Shown: positions 17,762 through 28,372, numbered from the stretch's first letter. The stretch is 64,000 bases of DNA from Thiobacillus sp. (GCF_018780105.1 NZ_JADMKC010000005.1:142482-206481), one strand, 5' to 3'. Numbers and translations are program-made. The notes: generated by a model not told the origin, from the sequence alone.

Positions 17762-20700
17762 ATGCCTAAGCGCACTGACCTCAAAAGCATTCTCATCATC
17801 GGCGCCGGCCCTATTGTCATCGGGCAGGCGTGCGAGTTCGACTACTCCGGTGCGCAGGCCTGCAAGGCCCTGCGTGAAGAGGGTTACAAAGTCATTCTCG
17901 TCAACAGCAATCCGGCGACGATCATGACCGACCCAGACATGGCGGACGTCACCTATATCGAGCCGATTACCTGGCAGATCGTCGAAAAGATCATCGCCAA
18001 GGAGCGCCCCGATGCGCTGCTGCCGACCATGGGGGGGCAAACTGCGCTCAACTGTGCGCTTGATCTGGCCAAGCATGGCGTGCTGGAGAAATACGCTGTC
18101 GAGATGATCGGCGCCTCCAAAGAGGCGATCGACAAGGCCGAGGACCGCGAAAAATTCAAGCATGCAATGACCAAGATCGGCCTGAGCTCGGCGCGTTCAT
18201 CGATTGCGCACAGCATGGAAGAAGCCTTGCAGGTTCAGGCCGCATTGGGTTTTCCGTCGATCATCCGGCCGTCATTCACCATGGGCGGTTCGGGCGGCGG
18301 CATTGCTTACAACCGCGATGAGTTCATCGCCATCTGCGAACGCGGACTCGAAGCCTCGCCGACCAAAGAACTGCTGATCGAAGAATCGCTGCTCGGCTGG
18401 AAAGAGTACGAGATGGAGGTGGTGCGCGACCGCAATGACAACTGCATCATCATTTGCTCGATCGAGAACTTCGACCCGATGGGCGTGCATACCGGCGACT
18501 CGATCACCGTCGCCCCGGCGCAGACGCTGACCGACAAGGAATACCAGATCATGCGCAATGCCTCGCTGGCAGTGCTGCGTGAAATTGGCGTCGAAACGGG
18601 CGGCTCCAACGTGCAATTCTCCATCAACCCGGTAGACGGGCGCATGGTGGTGATTGAGATGAATCCGCGGGTATCGCGTTCTTCGGCACTGGCGTCGAAG
18701 GCGACGGGTTTCCCCATCGCCAAGGTGGCTGCCAAGCTGGCGGTCGGCTACACCCTCGACGAGTTGCAGAACGACATCACGGGGGGTGCGACCCCGGCCT
18801 CGTTCGAGCCGTCGATCGATTACGTTGTTACCAAGATTCCGCGCTTTGCCTTCGAGAAGTTCCCGCAGGCCGACGACCGCCTGACTACCCAGATGAAATC
18901 GGTGGGCGAAGTGATGGCCATCGGCCGCAGCTTCCAGGAGTCACTGCAAAAGGCGTTGCGCGGACTCGAAGTGGGTGTGGATGGCTTCGATCCGAAAACG
19001 ACCGACCGCGACGAAATCGAGTCGGAGTTGATGTCGCCAGGTCCCGAGCGAATCTGGTATGTCGCTGATGCCTTTCGCGTCGGCATGAGCCGGCCTGAGA
19101 TATTCGACCATTCGAAAATCGATCCCTGGTTCCTCGATCAGATCCAGCAACTGATCGAGATGGAGGCCTCGCTTGCCGGCCGTGCTTTGTCCGACATTGA
19201 TCGTGATGAACTGCTGCAACTGAAGCGCGCCGGCTTCGCCGATCGCCGCCTGGCCAAACTGTTGAATACCGACCAGCATGCTGTGCGTGCGCGCCGTGCC
19301 GCGCTGGCGATTCATCCGGTTTACAAGCGGGTGGACACCTGCGCAGCGGAGTTCGCCACTCAGACTGCATACATGTATTCCACGTACGAGGAAGAGTGCG
19401 AGTCTGCGCCTTCCAATGCGAAGAAAATCATGGTGCTCGGTGGCGGACCGAACCGTATCGGGCAGGGTATCGAATTCGATTACTGCTGCGTGCATGCAGC
19501 ACTGGCGCTGCGAGAAAACGGTTTCGAAACCATCATGGTCAACTGTAATCCGGAGACCGTTTCAACCGATTACGATACGTCCGACCGTCTCTATTTCGAG
19601 CCGTTGACGCTTGAAGACGTGCTCGAAATCGTGCGTATCGAAAAGCCGTTTGGCGTGATTGTGCAATACGGCGGCCAGACGCCGCTGAAGCTGGCGCGCG
19701 ATCTGGAGCGCAATGGCGTGCCCATCATCGGCACCAGTCCCGACATGATCGATGCCGCGGAAGACCGCGAGCGTTTCCAGAACATGCTGCACGAACTGGC
19801 GTTGAAACAGCCGCCAAACCGCACCGCGCGCGATCCCGAAAGTGCGATCCGCATGGCCGAGGAAATTGGCTATCCGCTGGTGGTGCGCCCAAGCTATGTG
19901 CTGGGCGGTCGTGCAATGGAAATCGTCCGCGAAGAAGCCGATCTGCGTCGTTACATGACCGAGGCGGTGAAGGTCTCGAACAAGTCTCCCGTTCTGCTTG
20001 ACCGTTTCCTCAACGATGCAATCGAGGTTGATGTCGACGCCTTGTCGGACGGCGAACAAGTGGTCATTGGCGGCATCATGCAGCACATCGAGCAGGCTGG
20101 CGTGCACTCAGGCGACTCGGCGTGTTCATTGCCGCCATACAGCCTGTCGGCGGACGTGCAGGACGAGTTGCGGCGGCAGACGGTCGCGATGGCGAAGGCG
20201 CTCAAGGTGGTCGGCCTGATGAACGTGCAGTTCGCGATTCAGGGTGACACGGTGTATGTACTCGAAGTGAATCCACGCGCATCGCGTACCGTACCCTATG
20301 TATCCAAGGCCATCGGCGCGCCGTTGGCCAAAATTGCCGCGCGGGCGATGGCCGGCATTTCCCTGAAATCGCAGGGTTTCGAAAAGGAAATCATTCCGCC
20401 GTATTTCTCGGTGAAAGAGGCCGTTTTCCCGTTCCGCAAATTTCCGGGTGTGGATACCATCCTGGGCCCGGAAATGAAATCGACCGGCGAAGTGATGGGC
20501 GTAGGCGACAATTTCGGCGAGGCTTTCGTCAAGTCGCAGATGGGCGCCAGTTCCGACCTGCCCAAGCCGGGTGGCCGGGCATTTGTCAGCGTACGCGCGG
20601 GCGATCGTGCCGTGGTCATCGAACTGGCCCGGGCGTTGCGGGATTTGGGCTTTTCACTGGTGGCAACGCGCGGTACTGCGCAGGCCATCGAGGCGGCCGG

Positions 20701-20968
20701 CATTCCCGTTGCGGTGGTCAACAAGGTCAAGGAAGGCCGTCCGCATATCGTCGATATGATCAAGAACGGCGATATCGACTTCATCGTCAATATCGTGGAA
20801 GACAAAAAAGCCGTGAAGGACTCCTACACCATTCGCGCCGAGGCGCTGGTGCGCCGGGTGGTGTATTTCACCACCCTTGCGGGGGCTCATGCCGCTTGCA
20901 TGGGCATGCAACATGGCAAGGAACTCGAAGTGTATTCCCTGCAAGCGCTGCACCAGCGCCTGCAATGA
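17762..20968 (+). CDS. carB: Carbamoyl-phosphate synthase large subunit
   Basis: The 1068-residue synthetase subunit with two homologous ATP-grasp halves: carboxyphosphate domain ([29 protein letters not shown]) and carbamoyl phosphate domain ([39 protein letters not shown]). A C-terminal MGS-type allosteric domain follows ([15 protein letters not shown]), where pyrimidine and ornithine effectors bind in other bacteria. Length is typical (about 1070). It forms an operon with carA and is followed closely by greA. Confidence 0.97.
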   Translation: MPKRTDLKSILIIGAGPIVIGQACEFDYSGAQACKALREEGYKVILVNSNPATIMTDPDMADVTYIEPITWQIVEKIIAKERPDALLPTMGGQTALNCALDLAKHGVLEKYAVEMIGASKEAIDKAEDREKFKHAMTKIGLSSARSSIAHSMEEALQVQAALGFPSIIRPSFTMGGSGGGIAYNRDEFIAICERGLEASPTKELLIEESLLGWKEYEMEVVRDRNDNCIIICSIENFDPMGVHTGDSITVAPAQTLTDKEYQIMRNASLAVLREIGVETGGSNVQFSINPVDGRMVVIEMNPRVSRSSALASKATGFPIAKVAAKLAVGYTLDELQNDITGGATPASFEPSIDYVVTKIPRFAFEKFPQADDRLTTQMKSVGEVMAIGRSFQESLQKALRGLEVGVDGFDPKTTDRDEIESELMSPGPERIWYVADAFRVGMSRPEIFDHSKIDPWFLDQIQQLIEMEASLAGRALSDIDRDELLQLKRAGFADRRLAKLLNTDQHAVRARRAALAIHPVYKRVDTCAAEFATQTAYMYSTYEEECESAPSNAKKIMVLGGGPNRIGQGIEFDYCCVHAALALRENGFETIMVNCNPETVSTDYDTSDRLYFEPLTLEDVLEIVRIEKPFGVIVQYGGQTPLKLARDLERNGVPIIGTSPDMIDAAEDRERFQNMLHELALKQPPNRTARDPESAIRMAEEIGYPLVVRPSYVLGGRAMEIVREEADLRRYMTEAVKVSNKSPVLLDRFLNDAIEVDVDALSDGEQVVIGGIMQHIEQAGVHSGDSACSLPPYSLSADVQDELRRQTVAMAKALKVVGLMNVQFAIQGDTVYVLEVNPRASRTVPYVSKAIGAPLAKIAARAMAGISLKSQGFEKEIIPPYFSVKEAVFPFRKFPGVDTILGPEMKSTGEVMGVGDNFGEAFVKSQMGASSDLPKPGGRAFVSVRAGDRAVVIELARALRDLGFSLVATRGTAQAIEAAGIPVAVVNKVKEGRPHIVDMIKNGDIDFIVNIVEDKKAVKDSYTIRAEALVRRVVYFTTLAGAHAACMGMQHGKELEVYSLQALHQRLQ

Positions 20969-20985
20969 ACTGAAAAGGTAAGCCT

Positions 20986-21462
20986 GTGAATAAAGTTCCT
21001 CTCACCGTCGTCGGCGCGGAAAGGCTCCGTGTTGAGTTGCAGCACATGAAAAGTGTCGAACGTCCCGCTGTGATTCAGGCAATTGCAGAAGCACGGGCCC
21101 AGGGCGATCTGTCGGAAAATGCCGAGTACGACGCTGCCAAGGAAAAGCAGGGTTTCATCGAAGGCCGCATTGCCGATCTGGAAGGCAAGCTGGCCAACGC
21201 CCAGATCATCGACCCAACCTTGCTTGATGCGGAAGGCCGGATTGTTTTCGGTGCAACGGTCGAGCTTGAAGAGGTCAATACCGGTAATGCCGTGACTTAC
21301 CAGATCGTCGGAGAAGACGAGGCGGACATCAAGGAAGGCAAGATTTCCGTGTCATCGCCGATCGCACGCGCCCTGATCGGTAAGTATGCCGGTGACAACG
21401 TCGATGTGCAGGCGCCAGGCGGGATCCGTCAGTACGAAGTGCTCGACGTCATTTACAAATAG
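20986..21462 (+). CDS. greA: Transcription elongation factor GreA
   Basis: GreA rescues backtracked RNA polymerase by stimulating transcript cleavage. The 158-residue protein begins at GTG 20986 behind AAAGGTA. It has the N-terminal coiled coil ([36 protein letters not shown]), whose acidic tip DLSENAEYD acts in the polymerase secondary channel, and the FKBP-like C-terminal domain ([23 protein letters not shown]). It sits 17 bp after carB, the usual carAB-greA order. Confidence 0.96.
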   Translation: MNKVPLTVVGAERLRVELQHMKSVERPAVIQAIAEARAQGDLSENAEYDAAKEKQGFIEGRIADLEGKLANAQIIDPTLLDAEGRIVFGATVELEEVNTGNAVTYQIVGEDEADIKEGKISVSSPIARALIGKYAGDNVDVQAPGGIRQYEVLDVIYK

Positions 21463-21464
21463 GC

Positions 21465-21923
21465 ATGCGGCGATTCTGGGATGGCCTGGCCGGGGTGGCG
21501 CTGGTTCTGTGGATCGGCGGCATGTGGGCGATCGGCTATGTTGCTGCGCCGGTGTTGTTTGCCAACCTGGATGACAAGCAGCTGGCCGGTTTGCTGGCTG
21601 GGAAATTGTTTGAGTTGATGGCGTGGATCGCAATTGCGGCAGCGAGCTACCTGTTGATTTATCGGGTTGTCCGCGACGGGGGCACTGCACTGAAAACATT
21701 TTTTTTCTGGGCGGTGGCGCTGATGCTGGCATTGACCCTGGCAGGTCATTTCGGCATTCAGCCAATCATGCAAAGCCTGAAAGACCAGGCCATGCCGCAT
21801 GCAGTGATGCAGAGTGTGTTTGCCGACCGTTTCGCGCGCTGGCATGGCGTGTCGAGCATTCTTTATCTGATCCAGAGTGCGTTGGGACTGCTGCTGATCT
21901 GGCGTTCGGGACTGGCGCGATAA
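21465..21923 (+). CDS. DUF4149 family membrane protein
   Basis: A 152-residue inner-membrane protein with about four hydrophobic segments (roughly residues 8-30, 50-66, 79-95 and 132-148). The opening MRRFWDGLAGVALVLWIGGMWAIGYVAAPVLF matches DUF4149, found beside greA and yhbY in many betaproteobacteria. Function is unknown. It starts 2 bp after greA and is very likely cotranscribed. Confidence 0.8.
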   Translation: MRRFWDGLAGVALVLWIGGMWAIGYVAAPVLFANLDDKQLAGLLAGKLFELMAWIAIAAASYLLIYRVVRDGGTALKTFFFWAVALMLALTLAGHFGIQPIMQSLKDQAMPHAVMQSVFADRFARWHGVSSILYLIQSALGLLLIWRSGLAR

Positions 21924-21939
21924 GCCCCTCTGATTGTGT

Positions 21940-22236
21940 TTACTTGGGCAGGGTGATCGCGGGTTTGCTGCCTGCGCGATAAATCACCAGAACTTTGCCG
22001 ATTTGTTGTACCGGCGCAGCCCCGCTTGAGGCACAGATTTCCGCCATCCATGCACGGCGTGTTTCAAGCTCATTGCTAGCCGCCTTGATCTTGATCAGCT
22101 CGTGCGCATTGAGTGCAAGCTCGATTTCCTTTAAAACGGCAGGGGTCAGGCCGTGATTTCCTATCATGACGACAGGTTGGCGATTGTGCGCCAGACCTTT
22201 TAGATACTGCTTTTGTTCGGTGGTAAGCGTTTTCAT
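21940..22236 (-). CDS. yhbY: Ribosome assembly RNA-binding protein YhbY (CRM domain)
   Basis: A 98-residue protein consisting of one CRM domain (LTTEQKQYLKGLAHNRQPVVMIGNHGLTPAVLKEIELALNAHELIKIK) with the typical GxxG-like loop IGNHG. YhbY associates with pre-50S ribosomal subunits. It is divergent from rlmE, another 50S maturation factor, with only 40 bp between the two start codons, so the promoters overlap. Confidence 0.9.
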   Translation of the reverse strand: MKTLTTEQKQYLKGLAHNRQPVVMIGNHGLTPAVLKEIELALNAHELIKIKAASNELETRRAWMAEICASSGAAPVQQIGKVLVIYRAGSKPAITLPK

Positions 22237-22276
22237 GCATGTTCCTTAAACTGAGCGGGGATTGTAGCCGATAGAG

Positions 22277-22954
22277 ATGGGCCAGAAAGCGAAGCGAACC
22301 AAATCGGGCAGCGCCTGGATGCACGAGCACGTAACCGATCCCTATGTGAAAAAAGCGCAGCAGGACGGATATCGCTCACGCGCTGCATACAAGTTGCTGG
22401 AAATTGACAAGCGCGACCATGTGCTGCGTGCCGGCATGACGGTGGTGGATTTAGGGGCGGCGCCAGGAAGCTGGTGCCAGGTTGCAGTACAAAAGCTTAA
22501 AAAACAGGGGCGGGTGCTGGCGATCGATTTGCTGCCAGTAGCGCCGATGCCGGGCGTCGAGAGTCTGGAGGGTGATTTTACCGAGCCTTCCGCTCTGGGT
22601 TGGCTGGAAGACAAGTTGAAATCCGGGCGGGTTGACCTTGTATTAAGTGACATGGCACCCAATATCAGCGGAGTGATGCTGCGGGATCAGGCGCGGCATT
22701 ATGAATTGTGCGAGTTGGCGCTGGATTTTGCGAAAAGCTGGTTGAAACCAGACGGGGCGTTTCTGGTCAAAGTATTTCAAGGCGTTGGCTTTGAAGATTT
22801 CCGGACGCAGATGCGACAGGCTTTCAGGCAAGTGCATATCCGCAAACCTGATTCCTCGCGCGATCGCAGCACTGAGGTGTATTTGCTGGGGCGGGGGCCG
22901 CTTGAAAACGCCGCGGCAGTCGATGAAGCGATCGTGACAAATTTGCAGGAGTAG
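22277..22954 (+). CDS. rlmE: 23S rRNA (uridine-2'-O)-methyltransferase RlmE (FtsJ/RrmJ)
   Basis: RlmE methylates U2552 of 23S rRNA in the 50S subunit. The 225-residue Rossmann-fold enzyme shows SRAAYKLLEIDKR, the SAM motif DLGAAPGSWCQV, LLSDMAPNISG-like VLSDMAPN, and the K-D-K-E catalytic pattern (Lys in SRAAYKL, Asp in LSDMAPN, Lys in LVKVFQG, Glu near STEVYLLG). Length is typical. It precedes ftsH, the conserved rlmE-ftsH pair, but a palindrome in the 64-bp gap suggests separate control of ftsH. Confidence 0.95.
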   Translation: MGQKAKRTKSGSAWMHEHVTDPYVKKAQQDGYRSRAAYKLLEIDKRDHVLRAGMTVVDLGAAPGSWCQVAVQKLKKQGRVLAIDLLPVAPMPGVESLEGDFTEPSALGWLEDKLKSGRVDLVLSDMAPNISGVMLRDQARHYELCELALDFAKSWLKPDGAFLVKVFQGVGFEDFRTQMRQAFRQVHIRKPDSSRDRSTEVYLLGRGPLENAAAVDEAIVTNLQE

Positions 22955-22956
22955 GC

Positions 22957-22971
22957 TTAGAATGAGTCTAA
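22957..22971. promoter_or_regulatory. Second copy of the 7-1-7 palindrome, upstream of ftsH
   Basis: TTAGAAT-G-AGTCTAA matches the operator-like TTAGACT-T-AGTCTAA at 6354 in 13 of 15 positions and keeps the outer TTAGA/TCTAA dyad. It begins 2 bp after the rlmE stop and 48 bp before the ftsH start. Confidence 0.5.
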
Positions 22972-23018
22972 ATATCTGCTTGTATGAGATGTGCTGAACA
23001 TGGCACGAAGGAGTGATT

Positions 23019-24914
23019 TTGAACAATTTGCCTAAAAACATCGCCATCTGGCTGATCGTTGCCGTTGTCCTGATGACGGTGTTCAATCAGTTTGGTGCTC
23101 AGCGTACTGCGCAGACGCAGATGCCGTATTCGCAGTTCATCGAGGCGGTGCGCTCGCAGGAAATTACCAAGGTGGTGATCGAAGGCAACGTGCTGAAGGG
23201 TGAGCGGGCTGACGGCCAGCGTTTCACCAGTTATGCGCCGAGCGATCCCTGGATGGTGTCTGACCTGCTTAAAAACGGCGTGTCGGTTGAAGCCAAGCCG
23301 GAAGAGCAGCCCTCTTTCCTGATGAGCCTGTTTATTTCATGGTTCCCCATGCTGTTGCTGATCGGGGTATGGATCTTTTTTATGCGGCAGATGCAGGGCG
23401 GCGGCAAAGGCGGTGCGTTTTCGTTCGGCAAGAGCCGTGCCCGTCTGCTCGACGAAAACACCAATCCGGTCACGTTCGCGGATGTGGCGGGGTGCGACGA
23501 AGCCAAGCAGGATGTGGCTGAACTGGTCGATTTTCTGAAAGACCCCACAAAATTCCAGAAGCTTGGTGGCCGGATTCCGCGCGGCGTACTGCTGGTCGGT
23601 TCGCCCGGTACCGGTAAAACCCTGCTTGCCCGTTCGATTGCGGGTGAGGCCAAGGTGCCGTTTTACAGCATTTCAGGTTCCGATTTCGTCGAGATGTTTG
23701 TCGGCGTGGGCGCATCGCGTGTGCGCGATATGTTTGAGCAGGCTAAAAAGAGTGCGCCCTGTATTATTTTCATCGACGAGATTGATGCGGTGGGTCGCCA
23801 GCGCGGTGCGGGCTTGGGCGGTGGCAATGACGAACGCGAGCAGACATTGAATCAGCTGCTGGTCGAAATGGACGGCTTCGAGGGGGCGAGCGGCGTCATT
23901 GTGATTGCGGCAACCAACCGCCCTGACGTGCTTGACCCGGCCTTGTTGCGTCCTGGCCGGTTTGACCGCCAAGTGGTGGTTGCGCTACCGGATATTCGTG
24001 GCCGCGAGCAGATTCTGCTGGTGCACATGCGCAAGGTGCCGGTCGCGCCTGATGTGCGCGCAGACATTCTGGCGCGCGGTACGCCGGGCATGTCGGGTGC
24101 GGACCTCGCCAATCTGGTCAATGAAGCTGCCCTCTTTGCCGCGCGTGGCAACAAGCGGCTGGTCGATATGGAAGACTTCGAACAGGCCAAGGACAAAATC
24201 TTCATGGGCGCCGAGCGCAAGTCCATGGTGATTACGCTTGAAGACAAGAAAAAAACCGCCTATCACGAGTCGGGTCATGCTGTGATCGGCATGACCCTGC
24301 CGGGCTGCGATCCGGTGCACAAGGTCACGGTGATTCCGCGCGGTCGTGCGTTGGGCGTGACAATGTCGCTGCCGGAAACAGATCGCTTCAGCCTGTATCA
24401 GGATCAGATGCTGGCGCAGATCAGCATGTTGTTCGGCGGACGCGTGGCGGAAGAAATTTTTGTCGGCAGCATTTCCACCGGCGCATCCAACGACTTCGAG
24501 CGCGCAACCAATATTGCGCGTGACATGGTGACGCGTTATGGCATGTCGGCTGCCTTGGGTCCGATGGTGTATGGCGAAAATGAAGGCGAAGTGTTTCTGG
24601 GGCGTTCGGTGACGACGCACAAGAACATGAGCGAAACCACGATGCAGAAGGTGGATGCTGAAATTCGCCGCATTCTCGACGAGCAGTATGCGTTGGCGAC
24701 CAAAATCCTGACCGAGAGCCGCGACAAGGTTGAGGCGATGACTGCCGCTCTGCTGGAATTTGAAACCATCGATGCCGACCAGATCGGCGATATCATGGCC
24801 GGCCGCACGGTGCGTCCGCCCAAGCCCTCCTCTGCAACGCCCCAGCCGCCGGCAAGCGGCGGCGATAAACCCAGCGCCCCTGCGCCAACCGTTCAGCCGG
24901 CACAGGAAACCTGA
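23019..24914 (+). CDS. ftsH: ATP-dependent zinc metalloprotease FtsH
   Basis: FtsH is the membrane-anchored AAA+ protease that degrades misfolded membrane proteins and regulators. I use TTG 23019 ([22 protein letters not shown]) because AAGGAG lies 5 bp upstream; the GTG at 23013 overlaps that SD. The 631-residue protein has two N-terminal membrane segments (about 7-25 and 100-120), Walker A GSPGTGKT (about 193), Walker [13 protein letters not shown], the SRH region and the zinc site HESGH (about 415). The C-terminal tail is Pro/Ala-rich. A terminator follows. Confidence 0.95.
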   Translation: MNNLPKNIAIWLIVAVVLMTVFNQFGAQRTAQTQMPYSQFIEAVRSQEITKVVIEGNVLKGERADGQRFTSYAPSDPWMVSDLLKNGVSVEAKPEEQPSFLMSLFISWFPMLLLIGVWIFFMRQMQGGGKGGAFSFGKSRARLLDENTNPVTFADVAGCDEAKQDVAELVDFLKDPTKFQKLGGRIPRGVLLVGSPGTGKTLLARSIAGEAKVPFYSISGSDFVEMFVGVGASRVRDMFEQAKKSAPCIIFIDEIDAVGRQRGAGLGGGNDEREQTLNQLLVEMDGFEGASGVIVIAATNRPDVLDPALLRPGRFDRQVVVALPDIRGREQILLVHMRKVPVAPDVRADILARGTPGMSGADLANLVNEAALFAARGNKRLVDMEDFEQAKDKIFMGAERKSMVITLEDKKKTAYHESGHAVIGMTLPGCDPVHKVTVIPRGRALGVTMSLPETDRFSLYQDQMLAQISMLFGGRVAEEIFVGSISTGASNDFERATNIARDMVTRYGMSAALGPMVYGENEGEVFLGRSVTTHKNMSETTMQKVDAEIRRILDEQYALATKILTESRDKVEAMTAALLEFETIDADQIGDIMAGRTVRPPKPSSATPQPPASGGDKPSAPAPTVQPAQET

Positions 24915-24941
24915 ACGGCGCGATCGGGTTTGACGCACTAC

Positions 24942-24970
24942 AATAGAGGGGCTTCGGCTCCTCTATTTTT
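24942..24970 (+). terminator. Intrinsic terminator with UUCG loop after ftsH, abutting folP
   Basis: AATAGAGGGGC and GCTCCTCTATT pair around a TTCG tetraloop (one G-T wobble) and are followed by TTTTT, ending at the very base before the folP ATG. Confidence 0.85.
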
Positions 24971-25798
24971 ATGTCCGTTCTCCACGCAGGCCCGTACCGC
25001 CTTTCCCTGCTCAAGCCGCTCATCATGGGCATCGTCAATGCCACGCCGGACTCGTTTTCGGATGGCGGACGCTGCCAGGATGCGCGTTCTGCCATTCAGC
25101 ATGCCCTTCAGCTTCGTGACGAAGGTGCCGATATCCTCGACGTCGGTGGGGAGTCCACCCGCCCGGGTGCAGAGCGCGTGCCCGTGAACGAAGAAATCAG
25201 CCGTGTGGTGCCTGTCATCGAGGCGCTCGCATATCAGGGTTGTGTGGTGTCAGTCGATACCAAAAAACCGGAAGTGATGCGGGCAGCCCTGGAGGCAGGT
25301 GCGGTCATGGTGAACGATGTAATGGCCTTGCAGGCGCCCAGTGCGCTGGAAGCCGTGGCGAAGTCAGGGGCGGCAGTCTGTTTGATGCATATGCAGGGCG
25401 AGCCGCAAACCATGCAGCAGGCGCCCGTCTATGGAAATGTTGTGGACGAAGTGCTGCAGTTTTTAGAGGGCAGGGTGCGAGCCTGTGAAGCAGCCGGCAT
25501 CCCGCGAACGCGGTTGCTGGTTGATCCGGGCTTCGGTTTTGGTAAAACCCTGCAACACAATCTAGCCTTGCTTCAGCATCTGGAGCGGCTACTTGAACTG
25601 GATGTGCCGTTGCTGGTGGGGATGTCGCGCAAGTCGATGTTGGGTCAATTGACCGGGCGAGAGATCGATCAACGTGAGTTTGCCGGTGTGGCAGCTCACC
25701 TGATGGCGGTGGTGCGCGGTGCGCGCGTGCTGCGGGTTCATCAAGTTGCGGCCATGCGGGATGCGCTGGCTATTTGGAACGCTGTTGAGGGGACATAA
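24971..25798 (+). CDS. folP: Dihydropteroate synthase
   Basis: FolP joins p-aminobenzoate to dihydropterin pyrophosphate in folate synthesis. The 275-residue TIM barrel shows IMGIVNATPDSFSDGG, the DVGGESTRPGA loop, VVSVDTKKPEVM, LMHMQGEP, VDPGFGFGKT and LLVGMSRKSMLG. The ATG fits the family N-terminus but sits directly on the U-tract of the ftsH terminator, with no SD in the usual window. Translation may rely on read-through transcripts or be leaderless. glmM starts 3 bp downstream. Confidence 0.94.
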   Translation: MSVLHAGPYRLSLLKPLIMGIVNATPDSFSDGGRCQDARSAIQHALQLRDEGADILDVGGESTRPGAERVPVNEEISRVVPVIEALAYQGCVVSVDTKKPEVMRAALEAGAVMVNDVMALQAPSALEAVAKSGAAVCLMHMQGEPQTMQQAPVYGNVVDEVLQFLEGRVRACEAAGIPRTRLLVDPGFGFGKTLQHNLALLQHLERLLELDVPLLVGMSRKSMLGQLTGREIDQREFAGVAAHLMAVVRGARVLRVHQVAAMRDALAIWNAVEGT

Positions 25799-25801
25799 AT
25801 A

Positions 25802-27166
25802 ATGGGACGTAAATATTTCGGGACGGATGGAGTGCGTGGCAAGGTTGGGGAGTCGCCGATTACACCTGAATTCGTCATGCATCTGGGCTACGCCGCTGGA
25901 CAGGTACTGGTGGCTGACCGCGGCAGCCTGCCGCCAAATCAGCATCCGACGGTATTGATCGGCAAGGACACCCGTATCTCGGGTTACATGCTGGAAGCTG
26001 CGCTGGAAGCGGGGTTTACCGCTGCCGGAGTGAACGTCCTGATGACTGGGCCGATGCCCACACCTGCGGTGGCGTATCTGACGCGTGCATTGCGCTTGCA
26101 GGCTGGGGTGGTGATCTCAGCCTCGCACAATCCGTTTGAAGACAACGGCATCAAGTTCTTTTCGGCCAGCGGGCAAAAGCTGCCGGACAGCGTGGAAGAA
26201 GCAATCGAAGCGCGGCTGGATTTCCCGATTGTGACGGTTGAAGCGCGCCAGTTGGGGCGTGCGCGGCGCATTGAGGATGCCGCCGCGCGTTACATCGAGT
26301 TTTGCAAGAGTACCTACCCGAATAACCTCGACCTGCGCGGGATGCGCATCGTGGTCGATTGTGCGCATGGTGCGACTTATCACGTCGCACCGCATGTGTT
26401 GCATGAGCTGGGGGCCGAGGTGATTGCCATCGGCAATGAACCCAATGGCTTCAATATCAATGACGAGTGCGGTGCCACCTATACCAAGACTTTGGCGGAT
26501 GCGGTACGGACCCATCGTGCCGATGTGGGGATTGCGCTGGATGGGGACGGCGATCGCCTCATGATGGCCGACGCACAGGGTCGGATCTACGATGGCGACC
26601 AGCTGGTTTATGTGATCGCGCGTCACCGCATCCAGACCGGTTACATGAAGGGCGGCGTAGTCGGCACCTTGATGACCAATCTGGGTACGGAGCATGCACT
26701 TGGGCGCGCCCAGGTTCCGTTCGAGCGTGCCAAGGTGGGCGACCGCTATGTGATGGAACGCCTGCTGGCCAATGGCTGGACGCTGGGCGGGGAAACCTCG
26801 GGACATATCCTGTGTCTGGACAAACACACGACAGGGGACGGTATTGTTTCTGCCCTGCAAGTGTTGCGCGCATTGCGTGAAACGGGCGAATCGCTGGATA
26901 CCATTACGGCTGATCTGGAGACTTATCCCCAGGTCATGATCAATGTGCCGATCGTCAAAGGCTTCAAGCTGGATGCTTCGCCCGCGGTTAGTGCCTCCGT
27001 CGCCGAGGCGGAATCGGTACTGAATGGGACCGGGCGGGTGGTTTTGCGTGCCTCCGGAACCGAACCGCTGATTCGGGTCATGGTGGAAGGTCGCGATGCG
27101 GATCAGGTTCGCCGCACGGCCGAAACGATTGCCGAGGTGGTCAAGCAAGCTGCAATGGGCGGATAA
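25802..27166 (+). CDS. glmM: Phosphoglucosamine mutase
   Basis: GlmM converts glucosamine-6-phosphate to glucosamine-1-phosphate for UDP-GlcNAc and hence peptidoglycan and LPS. The 454-residue protein has the opening [21 protein letters not shown], the active-site phosphoserine in [12 protein letters not shown] (about 104), the metal loop DGDGDRLMM (about 246), GGETSGH for sugar binding, and the phosphate-binding [12 protein letters not shown]. The ftsH-folP-glmM order is a conserved bacterial cluster. Confidence 0.96.
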   Translation: MGRKYFGTDGVRGKVGESPITPEFVMHLGYAAGQVLVADRGSLPPNQHPTVLIGKDTRISGYMLEAALEAGFTAAGVNVLMTGPMPTPAVAYLTRALRLQAGVVISASHNPFEDNGIKFFSASGQKLPDSVEEAIEARLDFPIVTVEARQLGRARRIEDAAARYIEFCKSTYPNNLDLRGMRIVVDCAHGATYHVAPHVLHELGAEVIAIGNEPNGFNINDECGATYTKTLADAVRTHRADVGIALDGDGDRLMMADAQGRIYDGDQLVYVIARHRIQTGYMKGGVVGTLMTNLGTEHALGRAQVPFERAKVGDRYVMERLLANGWTLGGETSGHILCLDKHTTGDGIVSALQVLRALRETGESLDTITADLETYPQVMINVPIVKGFKLDASPAVSASVAEAESVLNGTGRVVLRASGTEPLIRVMVEGRDADQVRRTAETIAEVVKQAAMGG

Positions 27167-27200
27167 GCCAGGAGGGGTGATTTTCCGACCTGAAATATAA

Positions 27201-27218
27201 CTGTAATATTCGGTCGTT
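27201..27218 (+). promoter_or_regulatory. Candidate Pho box upstream of pstS
   Basis: CTGTAAT-ATTC-GGTCGTT has the 7-4-7 layout of PhoB boxes (CTGTCAT-N4-CTGTCAT) with about nine of fourteen consensus bases in the repeats. It lies about 50 bp before the pstS ATG. phoB is not in the window, so this is a position-supported guess. Confidence 0.42.
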
Positions 27219-27269
27219 AATATGACGCGGTCGCCCATGCGGCAATGTCTATTACTACTGGAGATAATC

Positions 27270-28289
27270 ATGCAAAAACTCAACAAACTGGCTCAAGGCG
27301 CTCTGGCCGTGGCCATGGGTCTGGCTTTTTCGGTTGGCGCACTGGCCGCTGACATTACCGGCGCGGGCGCAACCTTCCCCTACGCCGTTTACACCAAATG
27401 GGCTGAAGCCTATCAAACCGCAACTGGCAACAAGGTCAATTACCAGGGCATCGGTTCGTCGGGCGGCGTCAAGCAGATCAAGGCCAAAACCGTTGATTTC
27501 GGCGGCTCCGATGCGCCGGTTAAAGAGGCCGATCTGGATGCAGCCGGCCTGATTCAGGTGCCGACCGTGATGGGCGGCGTGACCATCGTCATGAACGTCC
27601 CGGGTATTGCGTCCGGCAAGCTGAAGCTGGATGGCGTGACTGCAGCCAACATTTTCCGTGGCGCCATCACCAAGTGGAATGACCCTGCCATCGCCAAGCT
27701 GAACCCCGGCGTTGCTCTGCCGGATATGGCTATCACCGTGGCGCACCGTTCGGATGGTTCCGGCACCACCTATGCGTTCACCAACTATCTGGCCAAGCAG
27801 TCGGCTGATTTCCTGCGTGACGTCGGTGCGGGCAATACCGTGAACTGGCCGGCCAACGCGCTGGGTGGCAAGGGTAACCCCGGCGTTGCGGCTAACGTGC
27901 AGAAGATCAAGGGCACGATCGGTTATGTTGATATCGCTGACGCGATGAAAAACAAGATGGACTTTGTCGCGCTGAAGAACAAGGCCGGCAACTATATCGT
28001 GCCGAACCAGGATGCGGTGGCGGATGCGGCTGCAGGAGCCAACTTCAAGGTCAAGGGCATGGCCCCCGACCTGCTGGATCAAACCCACAAAAACGCATGG
28101 CCCATCACCAGTGCTACTTATATGCTGGCGTATGAAAAAGGCAGCGATGCCGCCAAGCAAAAAGGCGTAGTCGACTTCTTTACCTGGTCGCTGAACAACG
28201 GCCAGAAAATGGCTGAAGAACTGGGCTTTGTGCCGTTGCCTGCCAGCGTGGTGAAGATGGTTGAAGCAGAGATGAAAAACATCAAATAA
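27270..28289 (+). CDS. pstS: Phosphate ABC transporter substrate-binding protein PstS
   Basis: PstS binds inorganic phosphate in the periplasm for the PstCAB permease. The start is ATG 27270 with SD TGGAG, giving a clear signal peptide (LAQGALAVAMGLAFSVGALAA) cut before DITGAGATFPYAVY. The 339-residue product contains the phosphate-binding regions GSSGGVKQIKAKTVDFGGSDAP and HRSDGSGTTYAFTNYL. It is the first gene of pstSCAB and is separated from pstC by two strong hairpins, as expected when the binding protein is made in excess. Confidence 0.95.
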   Translation: MQKLNKLAQGALAVAMGLAFSVGALAADITGAGATFPYAVYTKWAEAYQTATGNKVNYQGIGSSGGVKQIKAKTVDFGGSDAPVKEADLDAAGLIQVPTVMGGVTIVMNVPGIASGKLKLDGVTAANIFRGAITKWNDPAIAKLNPGVALPDMAITVAHRSDGSGTTYAFTNYLAKQSADFLRDVGAGNTVNWPANALGGKGNPGVAANVQKIKGTIGYVDIADAMKNKMDFVALKNKAGNYIVPNQDAVADAAAGANFKVKGMAPDLLDQTHKNAWPITSATYMLAYEKGSDAAKQKGVVDFFTWSLNNGQKMAEELGFVPLPASVVKMVEAEMKNIK

Positions 28290-28305
28290 GCAAGCTTGAT
28301 GTTTT

Positions 28306-28372
28306 GCCGGGAGAGGCTTCACTCCCGGCGTTCTGCGAAAGAGGCTGTCCATGCGGACGGCCTCTTTCGCAG
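28306..28372 (+). other. Two consecutive hairpins between pstS and pstC
   Basis: Hairpin 1 pairs GCCGGGAG (28306-28313) with CTCCCGGC (28322-28329). Hairpin 2 pairs CTGCGAAAGAGGC (28333-28345) with GCCTCTTTCGCAG (28360-28372), extended inward by GTCC/GGAC. Neither is followed by a long T run, so they look more like mRNA-stabilising or processing structures (or leaky terminators) than full terminators. Confidence 0.75.
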
